NCBI RefSeq assembly: GCF_965638725.1
Contig: NC_134950.1
Span: 138,499,636 to 138,563,635 of the forward strand
DNA: 64,000 nucleotides
From: Aptenodytes patagonicus
Lineage: Eukaryota; Chordata; Aves; Sphenisciformes; Spheniscidae
Direction of reading: 5' to 3'
The first letter of the stretch is position 1. Each line of letters begins with the position of its first letter. Shown here in pieces: positions 24,801 through 38,600 of this stretch. A program made the position numbers and the translations under genes. Below the pieces are notes generated by a model. The model did no database searches. It was not told the DNA's origin and saw nothing but the letters and a program-made list of their open reading frames with translations.

Positions 24801-27800
24801 TTTAAAAAGGATATGTTTTGTACTTGTATTAAGCATACTGAAAAACTGGGTATGTTCTACTTGCATTCCTCACCTCTGTCTTGTGTAGGTTAAATGCCAG
24901 TTAATACTTTAATTCTGTAAATGCTTATGCATGTGCATAAGCATTGGTAGGATCAGTACTTTAGAACATTAACTCATTGAGGTAAAAAAAGAAAAAAAAG
25001 GATTGTGGATCTGTACTTGAGCAGCATTAACAGAAATAAATGGTACAATTTAAGGTACTTCAACAAAGGTTATTCAGAATCAGGAACTGCCTTAGTAATT
25101 GAATTTTTTTATTTCTAAGTTAATTTTACCTATGAAGAACTGTGCTTAAAACTGTAGTCTGTGCTATAGCCAGGCTCCTCTCTTCTATGGCTTTTACTGT
25201 GCATTCTCCTTAACACAATGTGAAAAAGGTCCAACTTACCTACTGTGAATATAATTTTTTCTTGCTCTTTTGTCTTCAGCAGACAATGCAGACAGCAGCT
25301 TGAGAAACAAGCTGACTTTCACTTATGGCAATATATAAAAATATTTTTGCAGTATCATCATGTGTAGAAATGCAAGAGTTCATAATATTTCATGCTATTT
25401 ATGTGATATTATAATCTGATACTTTAAGCAATCCTAAAAATCAAAGAATCTGAGTAGCTAGAGAACACTAACATTTTAAAAACCAAGATATTTTTCTGCA
25501 TCCTTACAACATATTTCATGAAAATGAATGTACCAGACAATATTACTGACATCATTCCACTCCTCTAAAAAAGGTATATAAGCAAATTCCAAGCTTTTGA
25601 CCAATCTGCTTTTCCTTTGGGAAAAAGGAAAAATTTTTCCACTGGGAAAAATTGCTGGTAGGTACAACTTCTATTTCTACCTACTCTACTCCAAGAGAGT
25701 AGTTCACTCTCTTGCTTTAATACTGCCAAAGAGCTACCAGGATGTTGATACGTGTACATAAAAACTTGACCAAATGCAACTCTCTTCAGCCTAATGAACA
25801 AATAAAGCAAGGACATTCACACACTGCTAACCCATCAGTTTCAAACTCAGTGATTCAATTATGACAAACTCTGCATCCCAGTAGCCACCCAGAACAATAA
25901 AAACACAATTCAAAATGCAAGCAATGTAGCAATGCTGTCTACTTTACCTTGTTCAACAACGTTTGTTGACTTGCCATCATAGGATCATGTTGCATTTGAT
26001 CCATGCAGCTGGGCTGTGCTTCTTGGGTGCACTGGTACATAGACACAGCGCCTGCATAGCATGTTTGAGGAGTTAGCATAACCGACTCAGAGTTTATCCC
26101 ACACTCATGATTTTCAGGGACTTGCTGCAAACAACTGAGAAAATCCTCCAAGTTGGAAGAAGCAGAATAGGTTGGTCTGTCAAAACCTGCTACAGGGAAA
26201 TCCATTTGAGCAAAATTAGAAAGCTGTGGCATCATCGCTGTGGGTTGCTTGTAAGGAATAAACTCTTGCCTACATGCGTAAGGGGAAGTGTTTACTTCTG
26301 ATTTGTAAGAGAACTCGGATGTAGTGGCATGCATGCCAGGGAATACATATTGCTGGGGCTGCTGCTGTGAGCAGCTAAGAGGCATGCTGGTGCTAGAGCT
26401 CCAATCTGTGAACACCCCATTGACTTGCATATGTTTCATCTTTTGACAGAGCTGCTGCTGCTGCTGTTGCTGCTGCTGTTGCTGCTCCACAAGCTGTTTC
26501 TGGTGCTGATGAAGTTGATGTGAATCTAACTCTTGCTGTACCAAGCAACCTTCATTCTGGACCAGGGGCTGCTGCTGGTTACAGCCTGAATATAAAAAGT
26601 CAGACTTATTTAAGGAATCCTGAACATAAGTCAGGATTTCATCAGTTATGTCGATGTCCCCAATATCATCCACACCAGATAATTCAGTTTTAAAAAACTC
26701 CTCATCCTGCTGAATACACTTTAGATCTTCAAAGTCAATACCCAGATTTTTCATGATGCTGTACAAATCACTGGTTTTGTTATCTTGAAAGAGTGCTGCA
26801 CTGTCTTCAGGAAGTGGAATAGCACTGTCCTGGGAACACTCCATTAGTTCCCGTTTGAGAATGTTGTGATTTCCAGCAGGTAGGAGATTATCCGTCCAGC
26901 CGCTGCTAACACCACCGCTCAGTTTATCCCTGCTGTCTGCAAAGAAGTTCCGCTCAAAGGAAAGTTTATGTGATGCTGGAGGGCAGAGATACACAGACTC
27001 ATCTTGCCTTAACATGGCACCTAGGAGGGAGTTTGGATCCACAGAATCATTGTGTAGCGTTGCTTTGTCTCCTTTTCCCGTTGTGCTTTTATTCTTCGGC
27101 TGAGAGGGATCCATAAGGCTTGACATAGGGAAAGATACCTCATACAACACCGCCTCACCAGTGGCAAACATGAAGGGCAACTTCATGTTACGCTTCCGTA
27201 GATGTTCTGCCCCTTCTTCATCTCTGAAAATAAATCAAATATATAGCATAATACTGCAGTACTAAACAGTTACTGTAATCTTTTTGTCCCCTCGAATTAA
27301 TATAAAAAAATGAACTATTCTATTTGTAGGCATTTTTCAAATTCCTAGCTATTCCAGCTCAACTTGGCTGAGCTAAACCAAGAGGCAGATTATGAAATAA
27401 GGAGCTTATGACTATAATACCACCTTTACATATTACATTTGTAATTAAATCTAGATAGCATACCCCATTTTCTGTGCATTATGAGCTGAAATGAAAATAA
27501 GCGGGCTTTGTTTCATGCATTATGTTTTTCTTGGCATAGCAAGTAAATCAATACTTCAATACTGAAGTATCTCTTTTTCTCCATTTTACAGACTCCTTAG
27601 CAAAAATTATTTAACCTGTATAATAATGCTGAATTCCATATTATGTACAATTTAGTTCAGCACCATAAATGACTTAATTTCTTTATGTTGTCTGTTGTTT
27701 CTTCTACACAACTGCAGCTGGATTTCTTAATTTTTGCTAACGGGGATACTGAATTAAAAATAGGTTGGATGGAATAACTTCGTGCTTGTACCGCTGCTCT

Positions 27801-29598
27801 TACTCTTTATATGAAATCAAAATCTCTAAAGTTTTAGACATAAAGGACTATGCCACATAAGTACCGAAACATTAGAATTCTTTTCAATGTTTGTTAGCAA
27901 ATTGAAAGAGGTTTTCTTTTTGGAGTTCAGGATTTAAAGGGGGTTTATTTGAAAATAAAAAATTCCTTTCTGAATATAAACAAGCTCAAAAGTTTTCAGT
28001 TTTTGAAGTATACTGCTTTATGCGATGACAGCTTACGTAAGAGGTCTTTGCGTGGCAATGATGTAATCCGGTCTTCCATTTTTGTAGACAAGACGTGCAT
28101 TTGCCTGTACCCAGGCCCATCGATTTTCTTTGGTTAGAAGCCTAAATACAGTCATTCCACTCTCACCTGTCTTCATCACTAGAGTTAAAGAGTAAGCATA
28201 CCGTTTACTGTCCAGTGAACAAAAATAGGAAAATCTGGCATGTCATGAAAGTAGTCCCATTTGTAGAGCAATTTTACAAATCTCATGTCCTCAGTCACCC
28301 ATTTCTGTGTAGCACTAATATATTCCTAGTGAAACAGGATGATCGATCACTTTAAGATGTCTACTTTAATTTACTGGTAAAATAAAAGCCAAAACTGCAA
28401 GCAATTGTAAGATATCCACTACAGATTGGCAACATCCTATATGGAGCTTCATCCATTATTTCTGCAATAACAAATCAATAAATACTAGAACATGTAAATT
28501 ACAAAAGCCTAAGTCTCTTTTACATCCGAAAAGTGACCATTACTTAAGAAATTACAAAACACATTAGCTCTGAATCCAATTCTTTCACATTTTGACTGGT
28601 TAATGCAGAAGTACTTCAAAATCCATTATTTTTCACTCCCACTATCACTTCACTAGCAATGCTTTATAAACATAGTACATTTTCATCATACGTTGCTGAA
28701 AACACTGCATTCCTAGACAGAAAAATTAAATAAATAAATATTAAGAAAGTTTAAGAATCCTAACCAAAAATAATCTTTGCTACAAGACTTCTTTTTTATC
28801 TCAGCATCAAAAATGGGAGCAAAACCAGTTTTAAGACAAAGTTTCAAACCAAAATTTCACACCAAAGTTTCACCCCATTCTATTCTGGAAATATTTTCTT
28901 TCTTATTCCTTACCAAACAAAGAAAACCACTGATAGGCAACAGTGACTGAGCTATACCTGAAACAGAAAACCTGCTTAATACAGGTTGAGAACTAACCTA
29001 CTGAGGGGGAGTTATTTAATTGTATATAAAGCGACGAAAGAAAAAAGTTTTTCAAGAGAAGTCAGTAGAAAAGAAGCACCAACATATCCTGAAGATGTTT
29101 ATGTAACTTCCAAAGACAAATATGTTATAGCTAACAAAAAAGTAAAGAAAGAAGTCCACTGAACAGTTACATCAGATAGCTGATATTTATTTCCTTAGCT
29201 TAACACATTATACTTCTCTCCTTAAGTTGTTACTTAAACCAAATCAAGCTGCCAAGAATCAAAACCAGAAACATATAGGACACTAGCATGCTAAATCAGA
29301 GATTAATTTCTGTTAAAAATCTTACACTGATATCAAAAGAAAATGCTTTATTTAACTTCCTAACAGGAAAGCTATCTTTGAAATAGTCCCTTTGCCCAAA
29401 GGAAGTTGTTGAAATAGCAGAAGTTGGCTGAGCAGAGAAGGAAGTGAGAAGAGCAAGATGGGACAGAAACTGGAATATATAACCTAAAAGGGTCTAGGTA
29501 GGAATATTAAATATTTCTTCATCCAGTAGAAGTTTTTATAGGGAGGGAAAGATCACATGAAATGAATAGTGTTCTTTTTGTTAATGACCACTTTTTTC

Positions 29599-29630
<32 letters not shown>

Positions 29631-32600
29631 AGTATTTCATAGTATTTTTTCACTATGAATATAATCCATGCTTTGATTTTTCAGCCTTTCTTAGGGAATG
29701 AAACTTACTTCGGACATGATTTTCAGCACAATAAAGCATATCAGCTGCATGAACAAACTGGTATCCTGTTCCTCTCATACACAGCTCTGCTTCAGTGTAT
29801 CCCAGGACAATCTTTCCTCTGGAAGGTAAAAAGAAAACAATTGCAACACTGCTGATGAACAAACTCACAGAATGAATGCCAAGCAAGTTAATTATGGCTA
29901 GAACATTTCAGACGTAAATGCTAACTACATTTTGTTGCAGTATCAATTGTATGCGGAAGCATGACAGTTCTAATAAAAAAATGCAGTTAACAAATCATAA
30001 AATTTTACTAGTCCCCCAAGTTGCTTTCAGTGACTAGGAACGGGTTCACAAAATTATTAGATCATTAAAAAAAAAAAGACTATGTCTACAGTTCAGCTGG
30101 ACTCTTAATTCCATACTTTTGAACATACTCACTCACAGCAGGAAGCTCCCATTTGTTTCAATAAAGACACTGTTTGCCTCGCCCTATTTCATAGCATTTA
30201 CCTATAGGTGTTCACATGTAGAATGAAGTAGGGCCTTAATGTTAGTTATCTAAAACTGCTTGCCTAATTTAGTATTTTTAGTAGCTTAAAATTAAAAACA
30301 GGGCATATCTCAGAACTACATCCCTTTTGTTATTGAGTGGTTTAGGACCTCTGTGTTTGCATTTAAACTTCCTATGATACGCCTCAGAGGAGTACTGACA
30401 ATCGAGTCATGTTTGACCCTGGTAGCTAAAATTAGGGTACTTTACTAGAGGTCAGGGAGCTGAAGAACTTAACAGCATTTGTGTGAGCACTATGAGATAC
30501 ATGATAGAATGAAATAGTCAAAAAGAGACTGAAACAGGATTTGGAACAAAGAAATGGAGAGCCAAAAATGGGGGGGGGATGACACACAGGAAAAAAGTAG
30601 GAATGGAGAACAATATATGCAAAAGTGTAAAACGTGACAAAAATTGAAGGTTTCAAGTGAAGCATACTGAAAAAAAAAATCAAATAGAGGAAAGAAAAGC
30701 CTGTGTTAACATTTTGTTAACTTTTACTCTTATCAGTTTATAGAACCCAAGAAAAACATTTTGGTTTAATCAGTAGACAGAATACCGAGTAATTTCACTC
30801 CACGTTATTCTGTAAGTAGGCATGGGAATCCATATAAGAGATTCCACTGAAAATTAGTCTGAAAGCATTATCAGTCAAAAATAGGAGGGAGGGGAGAAGG
30901 ATGGAAGGAGGCCAGAAACTTTTCTTTTGATAAAGAAGCATCTTAATGGGCTTCTTGCCATGTTGATGCATAGTTATGTTATGTTGATCTAGTAATGCAA
31001 TAGTGTTTCCAGTTTTTATATAGGGAAAAGAATGGTTTGGAAATGGGAAAAATCTTAGTATGAAACAGACTTCATTTGTTTATTTTGAAGTAAATAACAT
31101 TTCCATTGTATTTTACATCTATTTGAACCGAAGGAGAAAATGAAACACTTATTCTATCAGTTCTAAAACCAAATTTCAACCAGATTTAAAAATTAAACTT
31201 TTCTTCTTCCTAATTCATTAGTATTCTGTCTTTTGGGTTGTTTGTTTTGTTTTTTGGGGTTTGGGGGTGGTGGTGTGTGTTTTGTTTTTTTTAATGATTG
31301 AGAGTCAGAAATCAATATGCCCTTTCAAGGAAGTACACTATCACAATCCCATTTCTCTCTACTTACTAACAGCGCTGAAGAGAAAAATCCTAACAGTTCC
31401 TAAACAATCATCAGTATTGACTGAAACAGTAGCCAGCTTTATATTTCAGATACATACTTGAAACCTATCTCATCAGCAAATTATTAGAGTATTATGCAGA
31501 ATAATTTACACCTACTTTACATCACAGCCAGTAGGCGTGAAATCCAGTTTGTGTTTAGTTCTGAAGATGAAATTTTTGGTTCGTATCTCAAGGATAGATG
31601 GTGGCTGCAGGGGAGTAGCTACTGCAAACAGAGCGAGCTGAGGAGACAAAGTGGCACCATCCTTCCCTTTCTTGTTTTGTCCATGGAGAAACTTTAATCG
31701 TCCTTGAAAATTCATAGCCTTAGATGAGGAAAAAAGTAATTGTTATATGTTGGAGATAGTTAAGAGTAAGATATTTCTGTTATGATGTAAAACATATATT
31801 TTTTTAAGACCCATCAGATTCAAGCTTTGCAGCATGGAATACACAAAAGTCAGCTAACACGTACAGAATACTGTTGTTATACCCCTGAGCGTGTCACTTT
31901 GAGATCTACTAAACTCACTGGAAAAAGATCTAATGGGAAGGTTGTTTTATTAAAAAAAAAAAAAAAAAACAAACAACAAACAAACCCAAACATGTAATAG
32001 CAAATGCCAACTGGATCTTCTAATATTCTAATGAACATGGCATTATACATACATACAATTAACATAACATTATTTCTCTTGCATTTCTGTCAGTCATTAG
32101 TATAAAGTATGCAAATGTGTACAATTGCAAAATCCTATATAAACAATTCTATTTATAAGAAGTCACCCAGAGGGTGATAAACCCATATTTCTTTTAAAAT
32201 CTACAGCATTGACAAACAAACAAACAAAAAATTATTAAAAAGAGCAAGCACAGACTTTCCCAAGTAAGGGAAAACTATGGTTCTGTTATTTATTATGACT
32301 TACTGCATCTCAAGATACCCAACAGAAAATAATCTTTGTAATGCTTGTTTATCCGCAAATCACACAGTACTTTACAAAAGCAGATGCTTATTCGTATTTC
32401 ACTGAGGAAACTGAGCCATGACAAATGAGAGAACTTGCACCTGGTCGTAACCACATGTTGAAGGGGACACGTTTAGTGCCACTAACTGAAACATACTGGT
32501 TCAAGCAGCTCAGATACCTATGGAGACTTAACAAATAAAGTAAGCTGGCATTCATATTTTAAGGATAATGCAGGTTTCCAACTTGCAAGCATGTGTGGAA

Positions 32601-35600
32601 GTTTTTACATAACTCCATACTCACCAGGAACCCAGATGAATTATCCAGGAGGCATCGTAACCTGCAGATGAAATTCCTTTCCATAAAGGAAGAATTCTCT
32701 GGAGGAAGTTGGTCTGGGTTATAACAGGTTGCTGGCTGTGAAAAGCCATTATCTCCTGCAGGAAAGGATTATTTATAAGAATTATTTTTAGAAGAACACC
32801 TAGTGAAGCCTATCTATAACAAATCGTCTTCCGTCTCATAAACAAAGCGTTAGGTCATGACCTGAGCAAGAACAATGTAAACTGGAAACATCCTCAGAAC
32901 CTATACTGATTATAACACTAGGTTAAGTATCAGTTCTTCTGATGGGATTATGTTTTACAGGCTATGGTATTTGAAAACTGCATGCAATTTTTTTTTTTTT
33001 AAGTGGTGTTTTTTGGTGTTTTGTTTTGGGGTTTCGTTTGTTTGTTTTTTAATTTATTCATTATGTTTGTCAACAATCCAGATTCAGAATCAGTTGCAGA
33101 GAGCAGAGTTCTCAGCAGAGAGCACACCCACATTTCTGCAATGGCAGGATCTGCGAAAGCATAATAACTGAGTATTCAAAAGCTCAGTAGATGGTATCAA
33201 ACTGTGAAACTGTTACTTTCCAGACAGCCAGGTGAAAACTGGTGTAGCAATAAATAAAAAGAAGCATCTTCAGGGAACCACCACAATAAACCAATGTGAG
33301 TGCTTTCTCTAATGGATGCAAAAAACCCCTACTAAATAGTGAAAATATTTCTGTGCTGTGCTGATCAAGAAAACGCCATAGTTATCTCTCCAGAGGAACC
33401 TGGAGCACTTGTGTTTTGTGGGTTTTGTTTGTTTGTTTTTTTTAAAAAAGACTCAAAAACATGATTGATAGCTAGGATAACAACATGATATTCTTCTGCC
33501 ACTTCGGGACAAGCATTTGCTGCTAAATGGCATTTAGAAAACAGACTTAAGCATTTGGAATATAAAGTAAAAACAGAAGGTAAATCAATAAACTTCTTAT
33601 AGAATACATATGTTCTGCATGAGACTACATATACAGAGATACCAGAGCATGTCTACTCACAGCAAATTTAGCAAAGTGATCTTGTTTGTAATACATATAA
33701 AAAACCACAAACTGGTCGTTCCCTAGGAATTAATACATGCAGAAAATTAAGAAGAAACAGTGTAAAATGCTATTTTAGAGTGCTAAATACTCTGTAATTT
33801 AAAAAATATTCCATAAACTCCAAGAGAACTGATTGCCATATACGGACAAAAGAAGAATACAGATTTTAAGAAAGAACCTTCCAGACTTGGAGATGAAGTC
33901 AGGGAGAGCATGTCACTTAATCACACACCACATTATGTTCTCTGGAACATAATTCTGTCTCTTGGACAGCTGAAAAAACTTACAGATAGGCTAGGGGGTT
34001 TGTGCAATGGCAAATCAAACCCAAAGGAAAACAAATCATAACCAAAAGCCAGTTCAATTTAATCTCCTATTAATTCAAGGGACTGAACTTGAGTCAGATG
34101 AGATTGCTGATGGTTCACCAAGAGGCCTTGCAACCTAAGGCCATATAAATCCAACAAGAATGCTGAGTTATCCAGCTTTTCAGATAAAATCAGGAGATAC
34201 CTTTTCTTTCTTAAAAGAACTGCTATGCAAGGTCAATTTTTGCTGAACAAACTTAAAGGTATGGAGAAAAAGAAAAAGGGCCCTATCTGATAGCGTGTAT
34301 GGAAAGGGATAATCTGAAATTACAGCCATCTGCAGAACCGTGTTTTGGCCAAAGCCATCATGATGAGCTGATCCCACAGGTACAGAAACTCATATACTTG
34401 TAGTCCAAGATAGTTACCACCTAACTTTGATACTAGAAAATAACAAATTCCCACACTTGTCATATGGATGGTTCTCAACAGACAAAAGCAAACTTACTTC
34501 CTTACTGCCTACTGCTGCAATTTTTTTTTTTTTTAATTGCCTAGTTGCTGGTGAGAATTTTCAACACTTCTGAGGCACTGCTTCTCCAAGAGGTGCTGAA
34601 ATGAGTTAGATGCTCTCTGAAGAAGCAATGATTATGAAGAAAGGGCATCAAAGAAACAGCTTGCAAATCCCAACTCATCTTTCAAAAATGCCATCTCTGA
34701 CATCCTTGAGAATCCCTACATATACATTACTCAAGGTCTCCTCAAAATGGTTAATACACTCGTGTATTAACATTCCCATTTCACAAGTATCAGCACCAAG
34801 GAAGCCACTAAAATACTCCTTTTTTTTTTCCCCCAAGCAATCCCAATATTTGTGTTCCTTTTCTATTGCCACAACTTTATTCCTGCAAGACCAACTACTA
34901 CTGGAGAAAGGTGCCAGCTAGTGAGGCCGGAAGAATATTGGTATCAACAGTTGGCTACAGTCAGAAGAACTGACTGAAAGAGCTGCTGGCCAGGCAGGAG
35001 TGTACTGAGAGCACTGAGTGGTTTAGGGCGACTTGAAGGCCCTGTGTGTGTTTGTTCAGTCAATTCTTTCACGGAGATTAATGAGGCTATGGGCAACTTC
35101 TTGGAAGGGATGTAGGGAAAGACTTTAATCACCAATAGCAGGCTCCTCGAAGGGCTCTGATTAAGTCCTCCAACTCAGATAAATCTTGTGGCTGAGGAAT
35201 GCCTACTGAGTGTAGCTCTAGTCTCCAATAAGCAGTGCAAGGCTTTCTGCTGGCATCCTTGGCACTGGCAGGCGTGCCATTCAGCATTTCTGCCATGGGA
35301 GCAACTCAGTGTTATTCTTTTGGTAAATACAGGGCTGTCATTTGAATGCAGGTATCTTATCTGGGTTCTCTCAAGTGTCTGTCAACTTCCCTAGTAAAAC
35401 GGGCAGTTCCCAAGAGTGAACAAGGCTTTGGTGGAAGAAGAAACAGAATCTATAGCTCGCAAGAGGGAGGGGGGAACAGAACTCAAAACGAGGGAATGGG
35501 CTTCAAGCCCAAGCCTCCGACATTTGTGAAAGGAACACTGCTGCACTTTTCCAGGCAGACAGGAGGCAGAGAGGTTTTAGTGCCAGGATCTTGGAGAAGT

Positions 35601-38600
35601 GATTCCCTGTAAGAAGGTAAAGTATAGAGCGTCCGCAATCCCTGGAGAAAAATTACCAGTTAACACTACAGGGGGTAGAACCCATGTCCCTCATTAAGTT
35701 CACATTGAAGCTCATCAACACCATGCAGTGATTTGCAGAACATGCTGTGCATTAAGTCCCTTTCTTTCTCCTTAAGCTCAAGACCATACATGGTTGCGTA
35801 GCAAGTGAACTTTAAAAGATAACCTAAACTTGAGGCTGCAAAAGAGGTAGTTGGGACTGAAAAATGAGAATTTTGCAAACTTCTCTGGGAACAGGCTGGG
35901 AGGAGTGTCTGGGAAGCACAGTAAATAGCTGAGGAGACCAGTGGTCTAGGGGTATACCAGAATATTGAGTGAAAAGCAACCAGTCCAGGCTAACTGAAGC
36001 CGAATTAGTTCCCAGACTCAGGCTGGAATCTGTGCTTAAGCCTGAGCACAATTATAATATGTCTATAAATATCTACATAATATGAGCTGAATGTATTAAA
36101 AAGGAAATGGATTAAATTAGCAAAAATGGGGAGGATCCTTATGATCATTGCATTATCCTTTGTTATAAATCTGAACTCAGTTTAAAAAAGCCTCAATGGC
36201 CAAACTTGAGGCCCCAAAATAATTAGCAGCTTCTAGTAAGCTAGGAACACAAGGTACAAAACATACGATTGTTTGTAATCCTGCTCAGCACTTCCAACAT
36301 TCAGTTAAACCTGATGCCAAGTCAACCTGGCATCGTATTTTTCAAACACAACCTTTTATAAATTCATATGCACTTGCTTAAGCGCTACAGAACACCATTT
36401 CACTTTGAAGCAAACAGTAAGCCACCGCATAAAAACCTGGTTTCTGAGTGCCAGCAGCTGTTTGCTGTACCAAATTGTAATATTAACTAGTTCTGTAGCA
36501 TGTTTTCAACTGGATTTTGTAGATTGATCCACAGATGATATAACAATGTTGACCACTAAATGAAAAATTGAAATATACCGAGCCAAACAAGTGAATAACA
36601 TTTGCTGGTTTTTATTTCTCTACCAAATCATGGCATTTCTGTACTATAAAATATTAAATGGGAAACTGTTAGAGTTTTAAATCAAGTTGCTTTACGAACG
36701 ATGGATTTATTAAAAAATAATATGGACTTTTTCTGGATTTAAAAAAAATTATCTATGACCAAGTAACTTGGAGTAACATAGAGCTTTACCTACATATTCA
36801 AACAACTGTTGTGCAAAATGGAGCATTACAGTTGTCTCAACAGATTTGTCATTATCATCAGGCAGGCATACGCTTCCCATATTACGCGTAACTATCTGTA
36901 CCAACACATCCCTGTTCCGATATGTAAGCAACGTGTTTCTCAATATAGCAGGTCACTTAAGCATCAGTCAATAACACATGGCAATCTGATGCCTAACAAG
37001 CATACTATTTGGGCCCTTCACTACAAGAAGGACATTGAGGTGCTGGAGCGTGTGCAGAGAAGGGCAACGAGGCTGGTGAGGGGTCTGGAGAACAAGTCTT
37101 ATGAGGAGCGGCTGAGGGAACTGGGGTTGTTTAGCCTGGAGAAAAGGAGGCTGAGGGGAGACCTCATCGCTCTCTACAACTACCTGAAAGGAGGTTGTAG
37201 CGAGGTGGGTGTTGGTCTCTTCTCCCAAGTAACTAGTGACAGGATGAGAGGAAATAGCCTCAAGTTGCGCCAGGGGAGGTTTAGATTGGATGTAAGGAAA
37301 AATTTCTTTACGGAAAGAGTGGTGAAACATTGGAACAGGCTGCCCAGGGAAGTGGTGGAGTCCCCATCCCTGGAGGTATTTAAAAGACGAGTAGATGAGG
37401 CACTTAGGGACATGGTTTAGTGGACATGGTGGTGTTGGGTTGACGGTTGGACTCGATCTTAGAGGTCTTTTCCAACCTCAATGATTCTATGATTCTATTT
37501 GGTCTTAAAGGCTCCTCCATTTAATCTTTTATTCCTCTTCCCCTTTCACTGCCAAGAGAAGTACTGGTCTATGTGGCAGCCTGCATATAATAGTGACAGG
37601 TGTGGAAGAGTAAAACTCTTCTACGACCAGGAATGCACTATTCCTTATATTAACACTGTAACTAACACATTCTTAGTCATGGAATGGATCTACCAGCCTG
37701 AAGAGCTTAAAGAAGCTGTTGTACCCAATTGTCTGTTGGCCTTCCTAAGCTAATAAATTTGGTGGCGTAATCTATAACCGGGAGTAACAGATGTAAAAGA
37801 GAGATCATTACTTCATAGAAACACTTTCTCATTCAAACAGCCATTAAAGACAAGCCATATAACTGAGGACAAACACAGAAAAATCAAGCTTCCTTGTTTC
37901 TTACATCACCAAAAGAAACCATCCACTTCTGACTACCCTGTTTGCAACAAAAACATGCAGGATTACCTGCTTTGTTATTTACCACAGGACTACTGATCAG
38001 ACATGCAAGACATTCAGTCATTTATGCTCCAAATTAAAGTCTTCCAATTTAAAGCAAAATTAGTATTTTAATGGTGCTGTGCTATGAACAGCAGTGCTTA
38101 TTTAAAGTGCAAAAAAATGGTAATTTCCACTGTTGGCTAAATATATCCATAAAATTCAAGTAAGTTTAAAAGATGTTAGTCCTTCCTTTGTTCATGTAAA
38201 AAAATCTAAACTTTTTTACATACACAAATTAAAAAAAAAAAACAACAACTAATCAGACTGGCAAACACATAAGTTGGCTGCATTCTCACCTTGTACACTT
38301 GGTCCAGAATCTGTAGACTGGGCAGGATTTAATGCCCAATGTAGCTGTCGTTGAAACTCAGGTCTGTCTTCTGTGTGAATCAATTCAAATACACTCTGGT
38401 GTATAATATCAGACTATGTACAAAAAGGAAAAAGGTGGGAAGGAGAGAGAATAATAAACTTATATGACAATATGGTGTAAGTTGTCTGGTTGACAATACT
38501 GCTATGGATATAGCAAAATCCATTTTGCTCAGGGATAAAAACATAAGTTTGCATGCACATGGCAAAGCTTCGCAAAACAATTTTTAGCAGCACAGAGAAG

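Larger units (their letters stand above)
32756..38289 (-). other. AHR: AHR intron 5, with CR1 insertion
   Basis: The largest complete intron in the window (5.5 kb). It contains a 5'-truncated CR1 LINE on the opposite strand (about 37005-37499) and GT-rich low-complexity stretches at 32989-33052 and 33411-33450. A slightly GC-richer, repeat-like stretch at about 34930-36050 could not be assigned to any family. Confidence 0.85.

Noticed and set aside
35188..35612. Overlapping + strand frames in intron 5
   Set aside because: Short, overlapping and on the strand opposite AHR; no family match or splice signals seen.
36809..36996. N-terminal part of the 203-codon + strand frame
   Set aside because: Only the part from about 36997 is CR1. 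The upstream codons are a chance extension into intron sequence.
37499..37753. 84-codon frame starting right after the CR1 tail
   Set aside because: It begins at a TTG inside the repeat end, has no homologue I recognise and lies in an AHR intron without splice signals that fit.
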